Program-made: the position numbers and the translations under genes
Part shown: one piece after another, positions 11,091 to 21,092 of the stretch
Layout of the letters: each line of letters begins with the position of its first letter
Position numbering within the stretch: position 1 is the stretch's first letter
The notes under the pieces: model-generated
Told to the model about the DNA's origin: nothing
Databases searched by the model: none
The model's input: only the letters and a program-made list of their open reading frames with translations
NCBI GenBank assembly: GCA_034509735.1
Contig: JACGWO010000007.1
Span: 496,001 to 560,000 of the forward strand
From: Sesamum alatum
Taxonomy: Eukaryota > Streptophyta > Magnoliopsida > Lamiales > Pedaliaceae
Reading direction: 5' to 3'
Length of the DNA: 64,000 nt

Positions 11091-12693
11091 TCATGTATTT
11101 CTTTCAGACGGATAACGACCAAGTTGCTCCATCTGCCAGCTTTCATGAGGGGCTACGTGGTCGTCGAAAGGGGCGTATTGCTGCAAATTTGAATCAGATG
11201 GCCCAGAAAACAGTTCAGTTGCTATCTGATGATGGGATTCAAATACCAACTAATAATTTGTAATAGAATTGAGTAATCTAAAGTGGACGAACCTCCATCT
11301 TCGTCAAAAGCTCGTTGGCTGTAGGAGCTGAAAGGACTATGTGCCTTGCGCCTGGCTTTATGAAGCCTTCTTCAACACCTTTGTCGAATAACGTGAGCAA
11401 AGAGTTGTAGTAGCCATCGACGTTGAGCAAACCTACCTGTTCATCATGTGATCGTTCGTATCAGAAAGAAAATAATCGACTTTCATGTAACCAACGGGAT
11501 GAGGACTGATGCATCACCGGTTTTTTATGGATTCCAAGTTGTGCCCAAGTTATCATCTCCAACGTCTCTTCCATGGTTCCGTATCCACCTATGAGTTCAG
11601 AAAATTTAAGTCCAGAGCTATAAACAAAACAAAAAAACTATTTATCTCTGATTCTACATACACACCAGGAAGAGCAATAAATGCTTCAGCCTCTCGGGCC
11701 ATTTCGGCCTTACGCTCATGCATATCAGAAACAATTTTCACATCTCCAACAGTTTCTCCTGATATCTGTCAACGCAACGAACATCCATATTACCTTACTT
11801 CAAAGTAACCAATTTTACACCAAATCGACATAAAAACAATCTCGTTCATCGACACTAGCACTACATCAGTAAATTGCATCAGGTCCCTCTTCATTCAATC
11901 CTTAAGTAACAATCAATTGCATTTTACCATCTGCACTATCGAGATTCAAATCGAATAAACACAATTCCAGACGCTTTACGCTAAACGGTAACACAAGATA
12001 ACCATAAACAGTTGCAAAATCAGGGAAAACATACCTCAATGGGAACCAGAGCTTTCGGAATTACTCTGCATGTCAAAGCAAATAACATCAAATCAATGCC
12101 ACGAAATTAACCTAGGAGAGGCGTTTTCGATTCAAGAATACATTTCAGAGACATTATGTAAGAAGCCTTCTTACCCAAGAACATGGCAACCACCATCATA
12201 AACTCTCTGGGATATTAACCCCATCAGCCCAACACTTCCACCTCCATACACTAAGTTTATCTTCCTATTCACCTGCAAACAGAAACAAAATGACACCCCA
12301 TCACAAACTAATCCAATCCCACAATCAAACCCTTCACAGAAACTACATAACCAATTTCAATGAATCAAACAGATTATCAAGAACACATTCAAAGGCTCAA
12401 ACCCTTGAGAAGAAAACAAGAAACCTATTATCAAAACCAAGCAAAGGGTTCGGACAAGAATCAATGTAATGACAAATTCTGTCAAACTATGATCAAGATT
12501 CCAATCAAAGACTGACTTTTTCCTTCCTTTTTTGTTGCAAGAAAAACATGGGAAAAAAAAGGCATAGACAAACCAGTTCATTTCCCAAGTCAATAGCAGC
12601 ATCACTGAAGACTTTCCTGTGGCCCGGATGACTTCCACAGAACACACAGATTCTCTTGAATTTGCTACCGCTACTTGAATTGCTGTTCTCCAT
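11091..12693 (-). CDS. LOG: LOG-type cytokinin riboside 5'-monophosphate phosphoribohydrolase
   Basis: Releases active cytokinin bases directly from their nucleoside monophosphates in the cytosol. Seven exons: 12574-12693, 12175-12272, 12035-12065, 11666-11765, 11518-11588, 11293-11436, 11091-11180; 217 codons plus stop, the normal LOG length. Family marks: [14 protein letters not shown] near residues 13-26, [23 protein letters not shown] and the catalytic nucleotide motif PGGYGTMEE. The last exon encodes [20 protein letters not shown] and ends at 11091; without splicing, exon 6 would read into an early TAG. A LOG with [19 protein letters not shown] belongs to a subgroup distinct from LOG1; I cannot assign the paralogue number. 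A TATA-like box (TATATAAATA, minus strand) lies at about 12797-12806. Confidence 0.95.
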
Positions 12694-13222
12694 CCCAACT
12701 CAATCCTATAACACAAAACCCAAAAATTCAATCTTTATTTATATATGAAAGCTAAAGACAAAGAAAAAATCACAGTTCCTCACTTACCCTACTCCTATAT
12801 TTATATAGATATTAGTTACAGCATAAGCCCATACTCAAAAGGCAAAGATGAAATAGACAAGACAAGAGTTAAATAAATAAATAAAAAAGGAAAAGAAAAA
12901 AGAGAATCTGTGTACTTCTTGTTCTTGATATGATGAATAAAGCAGCTGAGCCCAAGAAATCAACAAAGTTTTTAGACTTGTCTGCGGCGTATATGAGTGT
13001 GTGTGTGTGTGTGTGTGTGTTTTGCTTAACTGGTTCTTAACAATGATTAAAGAAAACATTAGCAGCCCACATACTCTATCGTTTGCCTGCTTTTTTAAAA
13101 TTTAATTTTTAGATAAAAAAAGATTGAATAAATATATCAAAGATCCGAGTTTTTTGGTAAACCAAAATTCTTATCTTACTTTGGAAGCCTATTGACACTC
13201 CCAGCAATTAGAATTGAATTTT
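12694..13222. other. LOG upstream region with TG microsatellite
   Basis: Contains the LOG leader, a TATA-like box read on the minus strand at about 12797-12806, and a (GT)n microsatellite at 12996-13020. No other gene is visible. Confidence 0.5.
12996..13020. repeat. (GT)n microsatellite
   Basis: An uninterrupted run of about twelve GT units, some 300 bases upstream of the LOG start codon and just above its likely promoter. Confidence 0.9.
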
Positions 13223-13390
13223 GGGAAATTCTAGCGCAAATCTGTTCGGTCGAAATTAAACCAATCATGCACTTGTCATATGATTATTGTACAGTTCAAA
13301 AAAAGTGATCAATTGCATAGCAAGTGTACCACATATGTTACATAATTGATTTGATTCGACTAAACCTGGTTCGAATTAGAATTTTCCTTG
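13223..13390. repeat. Palindromic MITE, family P
   Basis: One of the clearer copies. It opens gggaaattctagcgcaaatc, contains attaaaccaatcatgcac, the central gtacagttcaaaaaaagtgatc, and the complementary arm ttgatttgattcgac ending gaattagaattttcc. About 170 bp with no coding capacity. Confidence 0.7.
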
Positions 13391-15025
13391 ATTTTTCTGT
13401 TTTGAGCTTGTAAGCTCTCAAAGTATGAGTTTATAAGAATTTGGAAAGTATTTGATAATTTTTTTAAAACAAATGCTTGTAAAATTTAAAAATATGATTA
13501 GAAGTTTATAATTTTTTTCAAGTTTCATAGTCCATTGATCTCTAAAAATAGCTAATCAGATGGAAAACTTGAGTGGCTTTATAAGCCACAAGACAACATT
13601 CCCTCGCGAGATGTTTTTTCATAAAGCTTAAATTGAAATAAGATGAGACAATGACTTACGCAACGGGACACTCATCAAGCCACCAGTCTCATCATTTGTC
13701 TCTTTTCAAGACAAAATATTACACAAGGTATTGACCATAGAATTTTGTCTTGAAAAGACACGTCACCAGGGAAATGAGGTTATGGGCTTATAAACACTCA
13801 AACTCATTATTTAGATTTTATCTTAAAAAAACCCTCGTCAAAAAAAGAAAACCTGAATCTTATAAGGCATTCGAATTTCTTATTTATAATTAATGTAAGA
13901 TGCGTGTCAATATCAAAGCAAAGCACCATCATCCCTGCAGCTAAAAAGTGAGAAAAAAGGAGGAAATTCCATTGATTATATCCTTCAAGACACCAATAAA
14001 TAGAAAAAGACAGTTTTATGACTATCATTAAACAGTTGACATGTAGCCATAATACAGCTTTCTTTGTGCCACTTTTGGTCAATCCTTTGCTTTAATTAAT
14101 GAATGAGATAATTTTACTATGTATAAAGAAAGACTTGTCTTTTTCTTGCAATGAAGTTAAATTATTGAACAACGCAAACTTGGATATTTCTTTTATGTAG
14201 GACAAATATTCAAACATGATTAGTGAGATATAGTAAAAGCGTGTTGATTGGGTCTTTGATGATAATTCTTGGGACTTATGTAGCTAAGGTAAATAATAAT
14301 TGGTGCCTTAAAAGAGTAAGGATCCATATGGGAAATTAAATTTGGAATAAAAAATACATTATTTTATTAAAAGTAAATTATATCGACATCCCTTGATATT
14401 AGGCCAAATTACAAAAATACCCCCTGTGTTTTGCATAGTTTTGCATAATTACAATTACACCTCTTGAAGGGTGATTTTTTCAGGGGATGTTTGTGTAAGT
14501 TTTGTCTTTGAATAGTGGGTGTAATTGTAATTACAATTATAACTTCATAAGATATAACTATAATTTTATAAAAAATAAAAAATATCTGTATATTTTGACT
14601 TAATCTCATAAAATATCAATATAATTTATTATGTTCTTGAGTAAAAGTGCGAGTAAAGAAAGTTGGGTCGGACATGTGTTTCCACTTTGGGGTGTATTTG
14701 GTGGATCTTTATAGGCCCAAGAAAGCCATACACCTAAAGAATATTTGAGGGCCCCAATGTCCCACCTTTCCTACCTCACTTGGGCCCCTCTTCAAATATC
14801 ATAAATGTTGTATACTCTAAGGTCTCGTTTATTTTGAGGGATAAGATTAAATCGTCATAAATTAATGATGAATAAAATGTAGAATGAGAATAAATCGCTA
14901 ATATTTTATTTAAATTATTTATTTATTATAATTAATCATCTATTTATAAATATATGTAAATAAGAGATTATGTTGGATATCCAACTCAATCCTCACAAGT
15001 AAACGAGGCCTAAAAGTCGGACAGG
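13391..15025. other. Intergenic AT-rich DNA with hairpin and MITE fragments
   Basis: No gene seen. A 16-bp perfect inverted repeat (cttttcaagacaaaat at 13703-13718, complement at 13743-13758) forms a possible hairpin with a 24-base loop. At 14370-14640 an element with ends gtaaattatatcgacatccc and tatcaatataattta resembles the one at 3200-3420. Confidence 0.4.
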
Positions 15026-15553
15026 GAAATGACACTCTCCCATTAAATTTAGTGTAATTAATGAAGATTGTTAATGATTTAAAAAAAACACATTTAAAAC
15101 TTTCAATATTTATTTCGTTCAACAACTAAATTCATCGTTAGTTAAAATTTATGAAATTTGTCTATATCAACAACAACAACAAAAGTAGAATGAATATTTA
15201 TATTAATGTACTCCAGATTGACTTATTACAAGTCAAATAAATATTTTATGACCAAACTACCGTTATATCTTCACATACTAATGCATACGAGTAGGTACAT
15301 CTTTACCCTATAAGAGTAGTTTGGCTATAAAAGATTTTTTTATCCTACAATGAGTCTGTAAGTCAATAGAATGTAAATATGATTTTTCATTCAACTTTTC
15401 ATGGTATCAAAAAATTTCGCGAACTTTACAAATAGACGAATCTATTTGTTGGACAAAACAAATATCGAGGGTATTAGATATAAATTTTTAAATTATAAGA
15501 TATTTACGTGTAATTACACCACACTCTAGGAAGGGCAATGTAATTATCCTTTA
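15026..15553. repeat. MITE, family M3 (copy 1)
   Basis: Similar to 55847-56399. Shared internal blocks: attgacttattacaagtcaaa, atgaccaaactaccgttata, actaatgcata and, towards the right end, ttacgtgtaattacacca followed by gtaattatcc. The central part is imperfectly palindromic. Left boundary is approximate. Confidence 0.55.
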
Positions 15554-15621
15554 ACATAATAATGCGATCACAAAATCAAGTTAATATCTATGCTATTATT
15601 TAAGTGTGAGGGCATTTTTTT

Positions 15622-15726
<105 letters not shown>

Positions 15727-16658
15727 TGGCTAAATTGATATATAAGATGAGTGTGAAATTTGAATTGATATGAAATATGCATAGCTAAACATTTTTATAT
15801 TTAAATGGTAAACGATATCCTCTATTTTTGTCTTTATGGATACATTTATGATTGGATGATAAACGTAAAAAAACTATTAATTGCTCAAATTATAAAATCG
15901 AAATTAAATTAATAAGAAAATAAAATACACTAATTCAATCAATGATGATATGTCAATGTTGGATGCATGCCACATTAATTATTTATTTTGTTTTTATAAT
16001 TTTTATTATTTCATATTGAGTAAAATTACAATTTTATTTTTGTATTTAAATGTTGACTAACGGTCAATTAATAGAAGGATTCCTTGCCGAAGCACAAAAT
16101 ATATAATTTTAAAACGATAGTTACATGATTACATAAAACATCTTAATAAATTGAATAAAACATCAATTCAATTAATATATCAACATAAATATGTACACGT
16201 CTGACGAGTGCTGAAGTACAAAATCTCAATAGATGTCTATACAAATAACACAACTAATACTGATTGACAATACGTCCCATAATTTAGATATTTAAAAAAA
16301 TTAAATCGTATATATAATTTGGTTATGAAAACAAATGATAAGAAATACGAAATCATGAACGGAATATAGAGTACAATAATATAAATGATAAATTACGACT
16401 ACATTTCCTGAAATCACCAAGAGAAAATAAGTTTATATTTGCAAGGAAATTAGGGGTTGATATTTAAGGGTATAATGCCAACAGTCATAGCCTCAGCTTC
16501 TCTCTTCACTTCCCTCAATTCAAGCAATCTGTTTCGGGACGAAAATTAACCCAACTCTGTAATCTCACTGAAAATAATAATCAACTAAAAATATTTAATT
16601 TCACGCCAGAATTATAGTTGCAATCTTTTGAATTTTCCAAAAAAAAAAAAAATTCACC
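15727..16658. other. Intergenic DNA upstream of the two-exon gene at 16659
   Basis: AT-rich without a gene signal until about 16430, after which composition changes (tcatagcctcagcttctctc), probably the leader of the downstream gene. The A-run at 16639-16652 precedes the start codon. Confidence 0.4.
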
Positions 16659-17372
16659 ATGGGAAGAACAGTAGGTAAAAATATTTATACATAACTCATT
16701 TGTCATTGATTTTAACCACATGATGCATAATTACCTTTCCGACATTGATTTGGTGCAGTTTCATTCCTCTGCGGCGGCTTCACCCGCAAGAAATCGCCGC
16801 CAACAAGCCCCGTCGAAGAAAACCTGAAAGCCGAAAATTCAGAGGTTGCACTAATTATACCCGAAGATGCATCCCACAAACTCCGGCCATCTACCGCCTC
16901 CGCCTCCGCGAGTGGCAGCGGCAGCAGCCCCGAGGAGCACCCTGGGGAATTAGCCGCTAAACCGCCGTCCGACGATGATCAGAAACCGCTGCGGCCACCT
17001 CCAGGCAGACAGCTGTCAGCGCATCACTTGAGAACGTCATCCTACCACTTTCACCACCGGCGGTCGAATTCCGGCGCCGCCTTGAAATTTGTGTCCAGCA
17101 TGAGCGTGAGGGTACGGGGGAGCAGCGGCGTCGCGACGGCGTCGCGGCTGGTGGAGAAGAAGTTGAGCCACGAGGATTCGATATGGAAGAAGAGGATCAT
17201 ACTAGGGGAGAAATGTAGGGTTCGAGAAGACGACGATGAGGCGATTTTGTACGATGAAAATGGGGAGAGAATATCAGCGTACCATCCGAAGAAATATACG
17301 TCTTTTTCCAGGCAGAATTCGTCTAGTGGTCGGGATTCGGATCCTAACGATCAAGTTTCAACAAAAATATAG
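16659..17372 (+). CDS. Uncharacterised plant protein, two exons
   Basis: Not recognised. A tiny first exon (16659-16674) encodes MGRTV plus one base; the intron is 16675-16758 (GTAAAA...GTGCAG); exon 2 is 16759-17372. Together they give 209 codons plus stop in one frame. The start context is accATGGG. The product begins MGRTVVSFLCGGFTRKK, runs through a low-complexity Ser/Ala/Gly/Pro/Glu region (about 50-100), a His/Arg patch (SSYHFHHRRS), then the best-conserved-looking block, KKLSHEDSIWKKRIILGEKC followed by ILYDENGERISAYHPKK. No membrane segment or catalytic motif is seen. Exon 2 is strikingly GC-rich compared with its AT-rich surroundings. The block with SIWKKRIILGEKC is the part to use for homology searches. 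Confidence 0.75.
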
Positions 17373-18390
17373 GTAGGAAGAGGGATATATTAATTATTAT
17401 AAAATTTAATTCACATATATTTATTTTCAAATATATGTTAATTTTGGTTAATTTTCTTGCATTTAATATTAGTTGTATCATCTAAGCTGGATAAGGGTTT
17501 TATTTTATTTTATTTATTTTTATAGGGTAAATTGTATTTACTGTCATGTATATATACATTAGGAAGGGGAAAATTCTTATTCGGGCCGAGCTTAACCGAT
17601 CAAATCAATCATACAGCAAGTGTCATATACTTGTTATATGATTGATCACTTTTTTTATAATTTTTTTAATAACCCATGATTCAATAAATGGGTGATGCTA
17701 AATTTTTTTGTATTACGGGATATAATTTATCATCATGTAGTTAGAGTTCTAAAATGCTACCACACTTAATGCATAGTGCAGTTAATGCAATTTAATTTAG
17801 CCATTTTTATGTATAGTCCTTTTTGCACTAAATAGAATTTGTTTTTTTTGGTTATTTATTTATCATTATTTATGTATAGCTTTATCAAATATAATATTTT
17901 AATTCGTACTTTAATTTGCTTTATAAAGTGCTTAAACAATTAATAGGAGATGATATATATGTGTTTGGGACAATGAATCTTAACTAGATTACACTTTAAG
18001 ACATTAAGATGTGTATGTCTTAATTAGTAACAATCTACTATGATTTATGAGGGGGGTTTTGCAGAAGTTGGATCGAGTAATAAATTGTAGAAAAAAATTG
18101 TAATTAAGTTAAATAGTAATAATGTTGGATGTGTTTGAAAATAAAAGTTAAAAGTGAAAAGTGGAATAAACGTTATAATTTGAATGTGTGGAAAAACAAT
18201 TTAGCTAAATTTATGATTACTCATAAGCAGCAGAAGTTGGCAGAGAGTTACTTATAAGTTATAACTTCTGACTTAAATCAAATTAATATAAACAATTTAA
18301 AAGAAAAAGTTTTTTTTTCGCTTAATTTAAATAATAGCAAACACCCATTAAAGATGGGGATATGTACGAACTTTTCAGTAAAGTTAATGT
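17373..18390. other. Intergenic DNA with repeat fragments
   Basis: Holds the 3' flank of the upstream gene, half of a family P palindrome (17567-17655), and at 18126-18352 a repeat (tgtttgaaaataaaagttaa, cttataagttataacttctg) whose inverted relative lies at 20742-20920. No gene. Confidence 0.4.
17567..17655. repeat. Partial palindromic MITE, family P
   Basis: Left half only: ggaaaattcttattcgggcc, aaatcaatcatacagcaagt, tatatgattgatcact. The second arm is not recognisable beyond about 17660. Confidence 0.5.
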
Positions 18391-18494
18391 CACTACAAGA
18401 AAATAGCTTGATAGCAACAAAAATATTTATTGCTGAAATCAGCATCGAGCTAATTAGTAAGTAAAATTTTCTTGTTAATCTATACTATTTAATA

Positions 18495-19043
18495 GGGATA
18501 AATGCAATTTACCCCCTGTGATATAAGAAATGAGCAAAAAATCCCTGTGAAAAAGTAATTAGCAAATTACCCCCTGTGATATTAAAATGAAGCATATTAC
18601 CCCCCTGTGTTTTTCCTTGCACTAGAAAAAAATTAATATTAGCTACATTTTCAATTATCATGGCTAAAAATCGTGGTAAATAACTATTATTAACTACGGT
18701 TAAATAAAAATCGATGCAAAAACTAGCTTTTCCACCATGAAAAACTTATTTGCCACGGATTTTAGCCGTGGTAAAAACATTAGCCATGGCAAATGTTTTA
18801 GCCACCCTCGCAGAAACCACGGTCGACAACCGTTGCGTGGCCATGGTAAATGACTATTCGCTATGGTTATTTAGTATTAACCATGACAATTAGTCATGGT
18901 TAAATGTCATATTTTTTGTAGTGTTGATAGGGGGTAATTTGCTTCATTTCTCAAAATATAGGGAGGTAATATGCTAATTATTTTTTTACATGGGGATTTT
19001 TGCTCATTTCTTATATCACATGAAATAAATTGCATTTATCCCC
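18495..19043. mobile_element. MULE-type MITE (family M2) nested in the CACTA MITE
   Basis: Begins gggataaatgcaatttaccc and ends aaattgcatttatcccc. The arms continue to pair for over 100 bases (ccctgtgatataagaaatga with tcatttcttatatcacatg). An exact 9-bp target duplication tatttaata flanks it (18486-18494 and 19044-19052). It is itself interrupted at 18620-18923. Degenerate relatives lie at 3421 and 54755. Confidence 0.8.
18620..18923. mobile_element. Inner CACTA-like MITE
   Basis: Left end cactagaaaaaaattaat, right end atttttTGTAGTG, flanked by the 3-bp duplication ttg on both sides (18617-18619, 18924-18926), as expected for CACTA insertions. The interior is made of several short degenerate units around atggctaaa, ccatggtaaa and gccacgg, which together can fold on themselves. 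About 304 bp, no coding capacity. Confidence 0.75.
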
Positions 19044-19225
19044 TATTTAATATATATTTTAAATAATTTATTGATAAATTAATAAGCAAGTAAATTTTCG
19101 TATTAAATAATGCATTAGCAAATAAATTTTTTGTATTAAACAACGCATTAGCAACGAGAATTTTACTTGCTAATTAATTCAACGCTGACTTTTTTCCATT
19201 GCTATTGAACATTTCTCTTGTAGTA

Positions 19226-19446
19226 CGTTCTCAAAAAAAACCAAAATGAAAAAAAAAAAAAGAAGAGAAAAGTATACTTTATCTTATGATTATAAATTAA
19301 GTTATTTGTGATCAACATACATTCATTGCTTTTATACTTAAATAATATTGGAAAATTGAAAAGTAACGTACAAATACCCTATTTAAGTACCATATTTTTG
19401 CTAGTAATCAAAACATTCAAAATTGAAGAAAAGAAGTAAAAAAAAA
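19226..19446. promoter_or_regulatory. Upstream flank of the first PMEI gene
   Basis: Short AT-rich flank between the nested MITE and the start codon at 19447. A weak TATA-like ctatttaag is at about 19378-19386. The MITE ends only about 220 bases upstream of the coding region, so it lies within the promoter. Confidence 0.35.
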
Positions 19447-19998
19447 ATGAGATTAATTTTCTTTATAATAGCATTAACATTTTCGAGCAATCATAGTACT
19501 TTCACATATGCAGTAGAACCTAACAAAAATGTGACAAAGGAATTCATTACCAGCAACATTTTCTCAAAAACATCAAATCCTTCCCTGTGTTTTGATGTTT
19601 TGAAAGATCTGATCGGACATCCTCTTGCCAAGACAACCTTTGCAACCCTAGTCGTAAGGCCGGTGGCCGCGGCCGAGTCCCGTGCAAGACAAACTCACAA
19701 GATGCTTGAAAATATGTATCGCGCCTTGATAGATCCCATTTCTGAAGTACGAGACAGGTATCGAAGGTGTTTGTTGGGGTACGATGATGTTATAAAATTC
19801 TTGGCAAATGCTAAGAGATACATGAGAAAAAATGACGACAAACAAGTCAAAATTTACGTTTCGAGTGCTATGAGACGAGTTGATTCTTGTGACAAGAGCT
19901 TTGCGAGACCGCCACAAGAACCATTAACCCTTAGGAATGCAAATAAAAACTTCAAAGACCTTTGTAACATTATTGTGGTTATATGCAACAAAAAGTAA
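19447..19998 (+). CDS. PMEI/invertase-inhibitor domain protein, first cysteine lost
   Basis: A 183-residue secreted protein: signal peptide about 1-22 (MRLIFFIIALTF core), then a PMEI four-helix domain. Members inhibit pectin methylesterase or acid invertase in the wall or vacuole; which target cannot be told from sequence. The motif SNPSLC (C48), RYRRCLLGYDDVI, VDSCDKSF and the tail CNIIVVICNKK match the family. However, where the neighbour at 21093 has NKICTATRSPSLC, this protein has SNIFSKTSNPSLC, so the first conserved cysteine is Phe39 and the first disulphide cannot form. Intronless. The start is the ATG at 19447, not the non-ATG codon further upstream. Lys/Arg-rich. Confidence 0.85.
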   Translation: MRLIFFIIALTFSSNHSTFTYAVEPNKNVTKEFITSNIFSKTSNPSLCFDVLKDLIGHPLAKTTFATLVVRPVAAAESRARQTHKMLENMYRALIDPISEVRDRYRRCLLGYDDVIKFLANAKRYMRKNDDKQVKIYVSSAMRRVDSCDKSFARPPQEPLTLRNANKNFKDLCNIIVVICNKK

Positions 19999-20199
19999 TC
20001 CGATCGGATGTTAGTTTGTACTACTATCTAGTTGTTTTTTTTCTTAATTTTTCGCGTTAAACTAACCTGTTTGTTTATGGGAATTATGAAATTATAATTT
20101 CAATTATTTTGAACGAGATCAGAATATGTTACGCAAACTTACACGTATTGTTATTCTATAATTTACATGCACTTTAGCATATGAAGACATTGAGATAAG
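19999..20199. other. 3' flank of first PMEI gene
   Basis: AT-rich 3' flank ending at the target duplication of the M1 element. No gene or RNA seen. Confidence 0.4.
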
Positions 20200-20208
20200 T
20201 ATTAAAAA

Positions 20209-20633
20209 GGGGTGAATTACAATCACCTCTTCTAAAATTTGACATGATTATAAATACCTTCTCATTATTTTAAAAATTATAAATACCCCCATAAGGTTTG
20301 TAATTTTTAACCAAATGCCTGAAATTGATCATTTTGTCCTTGAATTTTTTATTAAAATTATAAAAAAAATCAGCCGAGCAAATTGCATTATTGCTCCTCT
20401 ATGTAAAAAACTTAAGAAACCTCTCCCAACACATTATAGTCCAAACTTTTTTTAAGAATTAAATAAAAAATAATTCAGACATTTTGGTCAGTTCACCTAT
20501 AAAAATAAAAATAAATATAAATGAGTTATCTGTTAGACGGTTACAAAACTCATGAAAGTATTTATATATTTTCAAACAATGGAGAGTATTTATAATTATG
20601 TCAAACTTACGAAAAATTAACTGTAATTTACCC
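20209..20633. mobile_element. MULE-type MITE, family M1, intact copy B
   Basis: Best reference copy in the window. Starts ggggtgaattacaatcacct and ends ttaactgtaatttaccc, with an exact 9-bp target duplication tattaaaaa at 20200-20208 and 20634-20642. Subterminal arms pair (aaaatttgacatgattataa with ttataattatgtcaaactta). The core carries recurring blocks gcaaattgcattattgctcc and acattttggtcagttcacct. No open frame. Confidence 0.85.
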
Positions 20634-20642
20634 TATTAAAAA

Positions 20643-21092
20643 TAAAAAAGGGGAGAAATTGGATCATGGGAGTACTATATATACTTAACAGAAGATTGAT
20701 AATGCATGTCAAACATACAACACACCCAAAAATAAGTTGGAAAAAGAAAAGTTTTTTAAATTTACAACTTTTACTTTTAAACTGCTTAAATTAAGTTGGC
20801 TTAAGCCAACTTTTACCTTCTGCATCTTATCGATAATATTGTAAATAATAAATTAATTTTTCCAATCGCTCCAACTTCAATTTTATTCCGATTTTCACTT
20901 TTATTTTCAAACGCTCGAGACATGAATATGTTTTGCCGTTATTTGCACCATTTCTTACCTACTCCAAAAAACAGAAAAAAAAGTCCCTAAACTACTTAAA
21001 ACTCAAACAACAAAACACACACACAAGATCCAATTTGCATTATATATAAATCAATCATTCTGACACAAACAAATAAGCACAAGAATCATATC
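20643..21092 (+). promoter_or_regulatory. Upstream region of the second PMEI gene
   Basis: Includes an inverted relative of the repeat at 18126 (20742-20920) and a TATA box TATATATAAA at 21041-21050, about 50 bases before the ATG at 21093, giving a short leader. Confidence 0.5.

Larger units (their letters stand above)
18391..19225. mobile_element. Outer CACTA-type MITE hosting a nested MITE
   Basis: Left end cactacaagaaaatagcttg at 18391, with tagcaac just inside; right end gctattgaacatttctcttg then tagta at 19225. The ends are inverted repeats typical of non-autonomous CACTA elements (CACTACAAGAAA). Subterminal blocks also pair (ctaattagtaagtaaaattt on the left, aattttacttgctaattaat on the right). 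Flanking triplets are tgt and cgt, a possible diverged 3-bp duplication. The interior is interrupted by another MITE at 18495. Confidence 0.7.

Noticed and set aside
11081..11263. Plus-strand small protein
   Set aside because: It is antisense to the last exon of LOG, which the minus strand explains fully.
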